Made by a program: the position numbers and the translations under genes. Positions 33,052 through 41,657 of a DNA stretch of 43,206 nt are shown piece by piece. A model generated the notes under the pieces. It saw nothing but the letters and a program-made list of their open reading frames with translations. It was not told the DNA's origin and searched no databases. The stretch spans positions 1 through 43,206 of the forward strand of contig CAZLDQ010000019.1 of the NCBI GenBank assembly GCA_964558295.1, in the 5' to 3' direction. Positions within the stretch are counted from its first letter, which is position 1. Each line of letters begins with the position of its first letter. Origin of the DNA: JBDKTH01 sp964558295. GTDB taxonomy: Bacteria; Planctomycetota; Planctomycetia; Pirellulales; Thermoguttaceae.

Positions 33052-33861
33052 ATGCACAAAGCGGTCATTCTCGCTCGGGGACTGGGTACCCGCATGCGCC
33101 GGGCCGACAACGAGGCCCAACTCGACGCCCAGCAAAGCGCCGCTGCCGATACCGGCGTCAAGGCTCTGATTCCGATCGGCCGGCCGTTTCTTGACTACGT
33201 GCTCTCAGCCCTAGCCCAGGCGGGCTACCAACAGGTCTGCCTGGTCGTCGGCCCGGAACATGACGCGATTCGCGACTACTACGGCCGGAAGGTGCAACCG
33301 CAGAAACTCAAGATTACCTTCGCCGTACAGCAAGAACCGCGCGGCACGGCCGACGCCGTGGCCGCGGCCGAAACCTTCGCCGGCAGCGATCCGATCCTTG
33401 TGCTCAACTCCGACAACTACTACCCCTTGGAAGCCCTCCGCGGTCTTCGCGACATCTCCGGCCACGGCGTCGCCCTGTTCGAGGACCAGGCCATGCTCAC
33501 CGGCAGCAACATCCCGGCCGATCGGTTGCGGCAATTCGCCGTGGGCAAGATCGACCGCCTGGGAAATATGGAACAGATCCTCGAAAAGCCCGACGAAGCC
33601 ACGCTCGCCAGCCTGCCCAGGCCGCTCTGGCTGAGCATGAACTGCTGGCGTTTTGGACCGTCGATCTTCGAGGGCTGCCGCCACATCCAGCCCTCCCCTC
33701 GCGGTGAATTAGAACTCCCCGACGCCGTCGGATATGTGATGAACGTTCTCGGCGAACCATTCCGCGTGGTCGAAGTCCGGGCCCCCGTGCTCGACCTGTC
33801 CAGCCGGCGGGATATCGCCACCGTCAAAGCCAAACTCGCCGGCACGGAGGTCTTCTTTTGA
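33052..33861 (+). CDS. Sugar-phosphate nucleotidyltransferase
   Basis: A 269-aa nucleotidyltransferase of the GT-A-like sugar-nucleotide pyrophosphorylase type. The N-terminal nucleotide motif is LARGLGTRM (7-15), an R-for-G variant of LAGGxGTR seen in related enzymes. It also has FLDYVLSALAQAG, QEPRGTADAV and the metal-site region LVLNSDNYYPL. It joins NTP and a sugar-1-phosphate to give an NDP-sugar. AAGGAGG (33041-33047) precedes the ATG. The next gene, a GHMP sugar kinase, starts at a TTG that overlaps this stop by 4 nt. The two probably run sugar to sugar-1-P to NDP-sugar, the order also found in the fused Fkp enzyme of Bacteroides; the sugar is not known. Confidence 0.85.
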   Translation: MHKAVILARGLGTRMRRADNEAQLDAQQSAAADTGVKALIPIGRPFLDYVLSALAQAGYQQVCLVVGPEHDAIRDYYGRKVQPQKLKITFAVQQEPRGTADAVAAAETFAGSDPILVLNSDNYYPLEALRGLRDISGHGVALFEDQAMLTGSNIPADRLRQFAVGKIDRLGNMEQILEKPDEATLASLPRPLWLSMNCWRFGPSIFEGCRHIQPSPRGELELPDAVGYVMNVLGEPFRVVEVRAPVLDLSSRRDIATVKAKLAGTEVFF

Positions 33862-35222
33862 TCCCACGACTCGACTACCAGGGCGATCTGGCCGACTCCG
33901 CGCAGCTTGCCAAGCAACTTCATCGCACCGGATGGAGCCCGGATATCGCGGAACAAAAAACAGCCTTGTTGACGAAAACAGCCAGAGCGTTGGAGCCGAC
34001 GGGCGACGCTTTGCGGGCCTTCTTCGTCCCGGGGCGGATCGAGGTGCTCGGCAAACACACCGACTATGCCGGCGGAAGCAGCATGGTCGTAGCCACCGAT
34101 CGTGGGTTGGTGCTGGTCGTCCGGCCACGCCGCGACCGCCAGATCCGGATCGTCGACGCCCTCTCGGGCGCTGCAATCCAACTGGAACTGAGCCCCGATC
34201 TGGTTCCGCAAGTGGGCCACTGGTCCAACTATCCGGCCACCGTCGCCCGGCGAATCGCCAGGAACTTCCCAGAAGCGTGCCGCGGGGCCGAAATCGCCTT
34301 GGCAAGCGACCTGCCGGCCGCCTCGGGAATGAGCAGTTCCAGTGCCCTGATCGTGGCCGTCTTCCTGGCCTTGGCCGAGGTCAACCACCTCAGTGCCACC
34401 CCGACATTCCAGGCCAATATCCGCAACCGGACCGATCTGGCCGGCTATCTGGGCACCGTGGAAAACGGCCAGACCTTCGGTTCGCTGGCGGGTGACCGCG
34501 GCGTCGGCACCTTCGGCGGCAGCGAGGACCATACGGCGATCCTCAACGGCCGGCCCAATCAGATCAGCCAGTACGCCTATTGCCCGGTGCGTTTCCAACG
34601 GGCCATCCCCCTCCCCTCCGACCATCTGTTCGCCGTCGGCAGCAGCGGTGTTGTCGCCGAGAAGACCGGCGCAGCCATGGAGCTGTACAACACCGCCTCG
34701 CGTCTGGTCCGCGAAATCACCGAATTGTGGCGCACACACTCGGGCCACACCGAGGCCTCGCTGGCCGCGGCGGTGAACCGTGCCCCCGGAGCGATCGAAC
34801 AACTCCAAACGATCCTGGCCAAGCAGCCGCCCGATCGCGCCGAAGCCCTCCAACGCCGACTCGAACACTTCCTCCGCGAGAACCAGGAGATCATCCCGGC
34901 CGCCGGCGATGCTTTGGCGGCCGGCAAGCTGGACGCCTTCGGCCACTGGGTCGACCAATCCCAACTTGCTGCCGAACAACTCCTCCGGAACCAGGTGCCC
35001 CAGACCGTCTTTCTCGCCAAGACCGCTCGCCAGTTAGGAGCCGTGGCCGCCTCGGCGTTCGGCGCCGGATTTGGCGGAAGCGTCTGGGCGCTGGTGTCCC
35101 AATCAGAAGCAGAGTCCTTTCTGGCAGCGTGGAAAGCCGCATACCTCCGCCAGTTCCCACAGAACGCCTCCGCCTCGTTCTTCCTCACCCAAGCCGGCCC
35201 GGCGGCGTTCCAAGTCTGCTAA
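33858..35222 (+). CDS. GHMP-family sugar kinase (galactokinase-like)
   Basis: A 454-aa kinase. The galactokinase signature appears as GRIEVLGKHTDYAGG (59-73), with Lys66 where galactokinases have Glu (GEHTDY). The phosphate loop is LPAASGMSSSSAL (152-164), the probable catalytic acid is D224 (FGGSEDHTA), and the third motif is GAGFGGSVWAL. It would phosphorylate a sugar at C1. The glutamate contacts the sugar in galactokinase, so its loss suggests another substrate. The TTG start at 33858 overlaps the nucleotidyltransferase stop (TTGA), a sign of coupled translation. Confidence 0.85.
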   Translation: MIPRLDYQGDLADSAQLAKQLHRTGWSPDIAEQKTALLTKTARALEPTGDALRAFFVPGRIEVLGKHTDYAGGSSMVVATDRGLVLVVRPRRDRQIRIVDALSGAAIQLELSPDLVPQVGHWSNYPATVARRIARNFPEACRGAEIALASDLPAASGMSSSSALIVAVFLALAEVNHLSATPTFQANIRNRTDLAGYLGTVENGQTFGSLAGDRGVGTFGGSEDHTAILNGRPNQISQYAYCPVRFQRAIPLPSDHLFAVGSSGVVAEKTGAAMELYNTASRLVREITELWRTHSGHTEASLAAAVNRAPGAIEQLQTILAKQPPDRAEALQRRLEHFLRENQEIIPAAGDALAAGKLDAFGHWVDQSQLAAEQLLRNQVPQTVFLAKTARQLGAVAASAFGAGFGGSVWALVSQSEAESFLAAWKAAYLRQFPQNASASFFLTQAGPAAFQVC

Positions 35223-35257
35223 TGGCCAAGATTCCCGAACGAAGCCGTGGTCCCTGC

Positions 35258-35286
35258 TTGCTCCGTAAGGCGGGGGCGATTATATT
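35258..35286 (+). promoter_or_regulatory. Possible promoter of the symporter gene
   Basis: TTGCTC (35258-35263) and TATATT (35281-35286) are 17 nt apart, matching three and five of six positions. The start near 35293 would give a 38-nt leader before the ATG at 35331, so the symporter may have its own transcript. Confidence 0.45.
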
Positions 35287-35330
35287 CGCGATGATCGAAG
35301 CATCCCCGAGTCCGTGAGGAGAACCGACCC

Positions 35331-36950
35331 ATGACGTTGGCGCCGATTGACTGGATCATCGTGACAGTCTACATGGTTGGGTGCGTCTTCGCCGGGGTCT
35401 GGATGCGACGCTACGTGCGAGGCGTCGACGACTTCGCCATCGCCGGTCGGGAAATGGACGTCAACTTGGGCGTGGCCTCGCTGGCCGCCACCGAAGTCGG
35501 CATCGTCACGTTGATGTACACGGCCCAGATGGGCTTCACCAACGGCTTTGCCGGGGCGATCCCCGGGGTGCTCATCGCCCTGGCCATGTTTGTGGTCGGA
35601 CTCACGGGCTTCGTCATCGAGCCGATGCGCGACGCCGGCGTCATGACGATCCCCGAACTGTTCGAAAAACGGTTCGGCACTCGAGTCCGCTGGCTGGCCG
35701 GCTTGGTCGTCATCCTCGGTGGCCTTCTGAACATGGGAATCTTCTTACGTGTCGGCGGGGAATTCCTGCTGAATGTCACCGGGTTCGACCCGCACCGGCA
35801 GTTCACGCTGTCGCTGGCCGGATACGACCTGCAACTCGGCTTCTTGGAAATCATGATGACGGCCCTCTTGGCCATCATCCTTCTTTACACAGCGCTGGGC
35901 GGCATGCTCTCCGTGCTCATCACCGACTATCTCCAGTTCCTCGTCTTGGGGACGGGGATCGTCATCGTGTCGGTCCTCGTGATTTGGAATACCGGCTGGT
36001 CCAACCTGGTCGACGGCCTCAGGAATGCCCATCAATCAGGACTCACCCTTCTGGAAGCTGGTAAACAGGCCGGGCAACCGCCGACCAGGTTGACGATGGG
36101 CGATCCGTTCAACCCAATTGCGAGCAAGGGAGGGGTCTGGGTGCTCTGGCAAGCCCTGACCGCCCTGGCTATCGTCACCACCTGGCAGACGACCATCGCC
36201 CGCGTGCTGGCCGCCCGCGACTCCAAAGCGGCTAAGCGGGTGTATCGCGGGTCGTGCTTCTTTTTCGTCGGCCGCTTTGTGTTGCCCGGGCTCTGGGGGG
36301 CGGCCGCGTTCCTCTACTTCGCCGCCAAGTCCAACGAACTGCCCGCGGGCTTGACCAGTCTCACGGCCATGCCCGTCTACCTGAGTACGATCCTGCCGAC
36401 AGGCATCATCGGGATTGTCATCGCCGCCATGTTGGCCGCCGAGATGTCGACCGACAGCGGCTACCTGTTGACCTGGGCCACCGTGATCTACAACGATCTG
36501 ATCAGCCCTTGCCTGTCAAAACCGCTCTCGCCCAAAGCGAAGCTCTTGACCGTCCGCCTTTTGGTGTTGGCGATTGGCTTGTTCCTCGTCTTCTACGGCC
36601 TTTGGTACGAATTACCCGGCGGGGCTTGGGATTATTTGGCGATTACCGGCAACATCTACCTGGCAAGCCTCTTTACGCTTCTAGTCAGCGCCCTTTACTG
36701 GCGCGGTGCGAACAGTTGGGGGGCTATCGCCGCGATTGTCCTCGGCGCCGCCGGCCCGCTGGCCTATATTGTCGTCAACGCCCTGGTCGACAAATTCCGC
36801 CTCGATCAGGCCTGGAAGATTTCCGCCGACACCTCGGGCTTCGCCGCCTTTGGCCTCGCATTCGGCGGAATGATTGTCGGCTCGCTGGCGGCGCAGGCTT
36901 TCGGACAAGGCAAATCGACCGAGACTCCAGCAACTGGGGAGCCCGAATGA
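35331..36950 (+). CDS. Sodium:solute symporter (SSS family)
   Basis: A 539-aa membrane protein with about 13 hydrophobic segments. SSS patterns seen: FAIAGREMDVNLGVASLAATEVG near the N-terminus, YTALGGMLSVLITDYLQF (about 184-201) and AAEMSTDSGYLLTWATVIYND. It imports a sugar, amino acid or other solute with Na+. GAGGAGA lies before the ATG. Its stop overlaps the next gene by 4 nt (ATGA). The neighbours (kinase, nucleotidyltransferase, PIG-L deacetylase, NagB-like protein) suggest a sugar or amino sugar as cargo. Confidence 0.93.
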   Translation: MTLAPIDWIIVTVYMVGCVFAGVWMRRYVRGVDDFAIAGREMDVNLGVASLAATEVGIVTLMYTAQMGFTNGFAGAIPGVLIALAMFVVGLTGFVIEPMRDAGVMTIPELFEKRFGTRVRWLAGLVVILGGLLNMGIFLRVGGEFLLNVTGFDPHRQFTLSLAGYDLQLGFLEIMMTALLAIILLYTALGGMLSVLITDYLQFLVLGTGIVIVSVLVIWNTGWSNLVDGLRNAHQSGLTLLEAGKQAGQPPTRLTMGDPFNPIASKGGVWVLWQALTALAIVTTWQTTIARVLAARDSKAAKRVYRGSCFFFVGRFVLPGLWGAAAFLYFAAKSNELPAGLTSLTAMPVYLSTILPTGIIGIVIAAMLAAEMSTDSGYLLTWATVIYNDLISPCLSKPLSPKAKLLTVRLLVLAIGLFLVFYGLWYELPGGAWDYLAITGNIYLASLFTLLVSALYWRGANSWGAIAAIVLGAAGPLAYIVVNALVDKFRLDQAWKISADTSGFAAFGLAFGGMIVGSLAAQAFGQGKSTETPATGEPE

Positions 36951-37120
36951 TGGACACACTCTTCTCATACTTCTGGACGTTACTGGTCTTCGCCTCGATC
37001 GCCTGGTACGTATTCCTCCTGGTCTATGTGGGGATCAAAGGGGGCATCGAGATCCTTCACATGACCCGCCGAATGTCCGACCGTCCCCAGGAAGCTCCGC
37101 CGGCGAACGTCGGCTCCTAG
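36947..37120 (+). CDS. Small single-span membrane protein coupled to the symporter
   Basis: A 57-aa protein: a short N-terminus, one hydrophobic helix (about 8-30), then a basic tail (RRMSDRPQEAPP). The ATG at 36947 overlaps the symporter stop (ATGA), so translation is coupled; a second ATG follows at 36950. Small accessory subunits translated right after an SSS protein are known in several bacteria. This one has the right place and shape, though I do not recognise a named family. It probably assembles with the symporter. Confidence 0.75.
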   Translation: MMDTLFSYFWTLLVFASIAWYVFLLVYVGIKGGIEILHMTRRMSDRPQEAPPANVGS

Positions 37121-37160
37121 AGGGCAACCCCTGATTCCCTGATCCCGCTGAGTAACCAAC

Positions 37161-37916
37161 ATGGAACTGCCACAGAATCGTACCGTCCTGACATTCATGG
37201 CCCATCCTGATGATGCCGAATTCCTCTGTGCTGGCACGTTAATCCGACTGAAGGAAGCCGGCTGGGACGTCCATATCGCCACGGCCGCCCCGGGCGACTG
37301 CGGCACGGCCACGCACAACCGCTGGGACATCAGCAGCATCCGAACCCGCGAATCGGCCGAAGCCGCTGCCCTGATCGGGGCCACCTACCACTGCATTGAC
37401 GAGCACGACGGCTTCATCGTCTACGATAAGACCGCCTTGCGCAAGGTCTACGACCTGTTCCGCCGCGTCGCCCCCTCGCTGGTCTTCACGCATTTTCCCA
37501 AGGACTACATGATGGATCACGAGCAGTCCTCGCTCTTGGCCCGGGCGGCCAGCTTCATCTACGCCGGGCCCAACGCCTCCGAGTGGCCCGTCAAGCCAGG
37601 CTCGTGCATCCCGTACCTCTACTACTGCGATCCAATGGAAGGGATCGACCCCTTCGGGAACCCGATCGAGCCGACCACCCTGATCGACATCACACCCCAG
37701 TTCGACAAGAAAATCGAAATGCTCGCCTGCCACAAGAGTCAACGCGACTGGCTCCTGGCCCATCATGGCATGGACGAGTACATCGAGTCGATGAAGCGTC
37801 ACAGCGCGATGCGCGGCCAGATGCTCGGTGTCCCCGCCGCCGAAGCCTTTGTCCAGCACCGCGGTCACGCCTACCCCAAGGAGGATCTGTTAACCGCGTT
37901 GTTCGCAAAGAAGTGA
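37161..37916 (+). CDS. PIG-L family deacetylase
   Basis: A 251-aa zinc-dependent deacetylase. The signature is AHPDDAE (14-20), followed by DYMMDHEQSS as the second metal/active-site region. The family removes acetyl groups from GlcNAc-containing substrates (GlcNAc-PI, bacillithiol, mycothiol, chitin pieces). No signal peptide is seen, so it is cytoplasmic. It follows the small membrane gene by 40 nt and precedes a NagB-like gene, which points to use of an imported N-acetylated sugar. Confidence 0.92.
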   Translation: MELPQNRTVLTFMAHPDDAEFLCAGTLIRLKEAGWDVHIATAAPGDCGTATHNRWDISSIRTRESAEAAALIGATYHCIDEHDGFIVYDKTALRKVYDLFRRVAPSLVFTHFPKDYMMDHEQSSLLARAASFIYAGPNASEWPVKPGSCIPYLYYCDPMEGIDPFGNPIEPTTLIDITPQFDKKIEMLACHKSQRDWLLAHHGMDEYIESMKRHSAMRGQMLGVPAAEAFVQHRGHAYPKEDLLTALFAKK

Positions 37917-38074
37917 GACAGACAAGGAGGGTCCAGGGTTCGGATTAAAGGATTCAGGGTTCAGGACTTTCGTATCCCGTCCAATCCCGCCGGCAATCGG
38001 ATTCCCTTCCTTCTTCCGTCTTCCCTCTCTACTTTCTACCGCCTACACAATATACAAACCAAGGAGATCACATC

Positions 38075-39007
38075 ATGGCGCGAGCCCTCAGCAAAGTTGC
38101 CCCGGCGTGGTGGGACTACACCACGTTGGACTCCGAGCTTCTCAACGATGCCGCCAAATTGACGGTCAAAGACATGGTCAAGCTCTCTCGTCCCGGATTC
38201 AAGGTCGTGATGTACGACACGATCGAGGACTTTTACCTGGCCGAAGCGTTGGAATACATCACGGCCTGGAAGCAGTCGACCGACGACAATCCGACGGGAA
38301 TCTGCGGCCCGATCGGCCCCACTGAGCAGTTGCCGCTCGTGGCCCGGTTGGTCAATGAACTGGAGTTGGACATCCGCAGCGCCCATTTCTGGGGCATGGA
38401 CGAATGGGTCGACGAAAACGGCGTCCCCGTGCCAATCACCCATCCGTTGAGTTTCGCCAAGGCCGACATGGACATGTGTTTCAAGCGGATCAACGCCAAG
38501 CTCCGCATGCCCACCTCGCACCTGCACTTTCCCACCGGTGACCTGGAGGCCTACAGCAAGTCGTATGACCAGATTCGCTGCCTGGTCATGCAAGGCGGCC
38601 AAGGGGAAGTGAAGCATTGGGCCTTCAACGATCCGCCGAAGCGTCAGGGAAAGTATAAGGACAATCCGCCGTCGCCCGCAGAATACCGCAAGCTCAAGAC
38701 CCGCGTCACCGACCTGCACCCAGTCACCGTGATCCAGAACGCCCGCACCTCAGGCGGCGGTCACGTGGCCATGGTGCCCACCCGCGCGGCAACCGTCGGC
38801 CCAGTGGAAACCTGGAAAGCGGAAAAAGTGTCGATCTGGCAGGCGGGCATGCACGACAGCCCGTTCGGTATGCGGCTCACGACGCTGATGATCGCCAAGC
38901 GATTGCCCGACAGTTCCGTCCCCATGTCCCTGTTGGCCGACCATCCCAACGTCCAGTTCAACTTCTTCCGTCCCGGCATCGGCACCGTGGCCGCGGAGAT
39001 GCATTGA
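38075..39007 (+). CDS. NagB-like (glucosamine-6-phosphate deaminase/isomerase fold) protein
   Basis: A 310-aa protein of the NagB/RpiA/6-phosphogluconolactonase superfamily. The aligned NagB patterns are FWGMDEWVDENG (105-116; NagB FNMDEY) and GQGEVKHWAFNDPP (175-188; NagB GxDGHIAFNEP). The active-site histidine is kept (H181), but the catalytic Asp of DGH is Val179 and the Glu of NEP is Asp186. It may therefore be an isomerase or lactonase rather than a classical deaminase. AAGGAGA precedes the ATG. It lies 158 nt after the PIG-L gene; in many Bacteroidetes a NagB domain is fused to a PIG-L-like domain, so the pairing has precedent. Confidence 0.78.
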   Translation: MARALSKVAPAWWDYTTLDSELLNDAAKLTVKDMVKLSRPGFKVVMYDTIEDFYLAEALEYITAWKQSTDDNPTGICGPIGPTEQLPLVARLVNELELDIRSAHFWGMDEWVDENGVPVPITHPLSFAKADMDMCFKRINAKLRMPTSHLHFPTGDLEAYSKSYDQIRCLVMQGGQGEVKHWAFNDPPKRQGKYKDNPPSPAEYRKLKTRVTDLHPVTVIQNARTSGGGHVAMVPTRAATVGPVETWKAEKVSIWQAGMHDSPFGMRLTTLMIAKRLPDSSVPMSLLADHPNVQFNFFRPGIGTVAAEMH

Positions 39008-39050
39008 GTCTCTCCGCTCTTCGGCCGAGCACACACGAACCACGGTCGCG

Positions 39051-39102
39051 TGGCGGCGGGGGCTTGCCCCGCGTTGTCTTGCAAGCTCCCCGCCGCTACG
39101 CG
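39051..39102. repeat. Palindromic repeat
   Basis: CGTGGCGGCGGGGGCTTGC (39051-39069) pairs with GCAAGCTCCCCGCCGCTACG (39083-39102) with one mismatch and one bulge, around a 13-nt loop. It lies between the NagB-like gene and the large secreted-protein gene and may end or attenuate the upstream transcript. The sequence at 121-136 resembles its right arm. Confidence 0.6.
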
Positions 39103-39200
39103 GTCGGCATGAGACGGCATCGTTCTCCCCGACTCTGGACAACCGCTCCGCCGCGAATTAGGATCGGAGGATCTCCCCCTTTCCCGAGGACAAATATTCC

Positions 39201-41657
39201 ATGCTTCGATTCGCCGCTCTCGCCACCCTCGCGATCTTCCTGACCCACCCCATCCTTGCTGCCGCTGACTCCCCCCCGAAAAGCTCTGCTGGCGACTTAC
39301 TCCAGTTCTCGGGCATCTACCCCCACTTGGCCTATTTCAACAACGAAGGCGAATGCGGTACCGGGGCGGTCGTGCCGTGGGCCGACCGGTTGTGGGTCAT
39401 CACCTATGGACCGCATCTGCCCAATGGGTCGTCCGACAAGCTTTATGAGATCGACGCCAATCTAGCCGTCACAATCCGTCCCGAAAGCGTTGGCGGCACG
39501 CCCGCCAACCGGATGATCCACCGTGAGTCAAACCAACTGTTCATCGGACCGTATGCGATCGACGCCCAGCGGAACGTCCGCGTCATCCCGCCGAAAGCCA
39601 TGCCGGGCCGGCATACGGCCAACGCCCGCCATCTGACTGATCCAGCCGGCAAGATCTACTATGCCACGATGGAGGAAGGCATTTACGAAGTCGACGTCCA
39701 TACGCTCGCCGTCACCGAACTCTATCCCGACGCGAATCATACCAAGGACATAGGCGGGACCCTGCTTCCCGGCTATCACGGCAAGGGCGCCTATTCCGGC
39801 CAAGGGAGGCTGGTCTACGCAAACAATGGCGAGCGTTCCTCCAAAGCGTTGTGCTACCCCGACATTCCCTCGGGCTGTCTGGCCGAGTGGAACGGGAAGG
39901 ACTGGACCGTCGTTCGCCGTAACCAGTTCACCGAAGTCACCGGCCCCGGCGGCATCTACGGCAACGAACATCCCGACCGAGATCCTTTGTGGAGCATCGG
40001 CTGGGATCACCGGTCCTTGATCCTGATGCTCCTCGACGTCGGCACGTGGCACACCTATCGGCTGCCCAAAGCCTCGCACACCTACGACGGCGCCCATGGC
40101 TGGAACACGGAATGGCCGCGAATCCGCGACATCGGCGAAAACGACCTGCTGATGACCATGCACGGCACCTTTTGGCGTTTCCCGCGAACCTTCACCTCGG
40201 CCAACGCCGCCGGAATCCGTCCACGTTCCACCTACCTGAAGGTGATCGGCGACTTCTGCCGCTGGCAAGACCGGCTCGTCTTCGGCTGCGACGACGCGGC
40301 GAAATCGGAGTTCCTCAACAAACGCAAAGCCAAGGGCGATTTGGCCGGCCCAGGCCAATCGCAATCCAACCTCTGGTTCACCGACCCGGCACTGGTCGAC
40401 CAACTCGGAGCTCCCCTGGGCCGCGGCGCGGTCTGGATCCATGATTCGGTCCCAGCAGGCCAGTGGTCCGATCCCTATCTATTTGCCGGCTACGCGCGGC
40501 GCGCCGTTCACCTCGCCCATGCCACCCCCGAAGCCGTGACGTTCGACTTCGAAGTCGATGCCAAGGGATGCGGCCAGTGGAAAACCTTGCGTAGCGTCAC
40601 CGTCCCCGCGAAGGGCTACGTTTGGATCGATTTCCCTGCTGACCAACAGGCCGAGTGGATTCGGGTTCGACCAAACCGCGACTGCCAGCAGGCCACCGTC
40701 TTCTTCAACTATTCGGCTTCAGATCCCCGCACGTCAGAGGCCGATCCAATTTTCGCCGGCCTGGCAACACCCCAGACTCCGGCCTGCTCCGCCGGCTTGA
40801 TGCTCTGTCGCGGCGGCGGCAAACACTCGCTGCTCGTCGCCGGTCTGGCCGTCAAAGGTCACTCGCTCGAAGAAATCGGAACCTATGAACTGGACAGCCA
40901 GATGCGACTCCGCCCGATCGACGATCCGAACGCCCAGACATGGATCAAGAAGAATGCGGCCATTCCCCAGGGCGTGTTGACCGCCGATGCCGCCTCGGTG
41001 CTTTACGTGGACGACGCCCACCGCCGCTGGCGTCTGCCCAAGGGGGATGCGGCATTCGACGATCTGACCGGCGCCGGCCTGATGCGGATCAGCCGCGAAG
41101 TGACCACGGAACGCGATCTGTTCAACTGCCACGGCACCTTCTATGAACTCCCCGCAGACAACGCCGGCGGGTTTGCCAAAATCCGCCCGATCTGCACCCA
41201 CAACCGCCGCATCACCGACTATTGCTCCCATCGTGGCCTGCTGCTGTTGACCGGGATTTGCGACGAAGGGAACAACCCGCACATCATCCGCTCCGACGAC
41301 GGCAAACTGGCCCTCTGGGCCGGCGCCGTCGACGACCTGTGGAAGCTCGGCAAAACCGTGGGCCGCGGCGGCCCCTGGAAAGACACCACGGTCAAAGCCA
41401 ACCAGCCCTCCGACCCGTATCTTATGACCGGCTACGACGCCAAGACCCTCACACTCTCCCACACCAACCCACAGGCCGTGACCATGCGCGTGGAAGTCGA
41501 CATTACCGGCAACGGCCACTGGGTCCCCTACCGCTCCTTCACGGTCGCCCCGAACAGCCGCCTGGAGCACCAGTTCCCCACGGCGTTCCAGGCTTATTGG
41601 TTGCGGGTAATCGCCGACCAGGATTGCACGGCCACCGCTTGGCTAATCTATGAATGA
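39201..41657 (+). CDS. Large secreted protein with internal duplication, function unknown
   Basis: An 818-aa protein with a signal peptide (LATLAIFLTHPILAAADS). The first 300 residues contain repeated short beta-propeller-like pieces (DRLWVITYGPHL, GKIYYATMEEGIYEVD, GRLVYANNGE). Residues about 315-505 and 639-818 are a clear internal repeat: MHGTFWRFP/CHGTFYELP, SDPYLFAGY/SDPYLMTGY, VTFDFEVDAKGCGQW/VTMRVEVDITGNGHW, and RVRPNRDC/RVIADQDC. A similar segment without the final part lies between the two copies. No catalytic motif is seen. It may bind or sense the sugar handled by the upstream genes. It ends exactly where the convergent YqgE gene ends. Confidence 0.82.
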   Translation: MLRFAALATLAIFLTHPILAAADSPPKSSAGDLLQFSGIYPHLAYFNNEGECGTGAVVPWADRLWVITYGPHLPNGSSDKLYEIDANLAVTIRPESVGGTPANRMIHRESNQLFIGPYAIDAQRNVRVIPPKAMPGRHTANARHLTDPAGKIYYATMEEGIYEVDVHTLAVTELYPDANHTKDIGGTLLPGYHGKGAYSGQGRLVYANNGERSSKALCYPDIPSGCLAEWNGKDWTVVRRNQFTEVTGPGGIYGNEHPDRDPLWSIGWDHRSLILMLLDVGTWHTYRLPKASHTYDGAHGWNTEWPRIRDIGENDLLMTMHGTFWRFPRTFTSANAAGIRPRSTYLKVIGDFCRWQDRLVFGCDDAAKSEFLNKRKAKGDLAGPGQSQSNLWFTDPALVDQLGAPLGRGAVWIHDSVPAGQWSDPYLFAGYARRAVHLAHATPEAVTFDFEVDAKGCGQWKTLRSVTVPAKGYVWIDFPADQQAEWIRVRPNRDCQQATVFFNYSASDPRTSEADPIFAGLATPQTPACSAGLMLCRGGGKHSLLVAGLAVKGHSLEEIGTYELDSQMRLRPIDDPNAQTWIKKNAAIPQGVLTADAASVLYVDDAHRRWRLPKGDAAFDDLTGAGLMRISREVTTERDLFNCHGTFYELPADNAGGFAKIRPICTHNRRITDYCSHRGLLLLTGICDEGNNPHIIRSDDGKLALWAGAVDDLWKLGKTVGRGGPWKDTTVKANQPSDPYLMTGYDAKTLTLSHTNPQAVTMRVEVDITGNGHWVPYRSFTVAPNSRLEHQFPTAFQAYWLRVIADQDCTATAWLIYE

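Noticed and set aside
33420..34979. 519-codon minus-strand open frame opposite the nucleotidyltransferase and kinase genes
   Set aside because: Both plus-strand genes have clear motifs and coupled starts; this frame is an antisense shadow.
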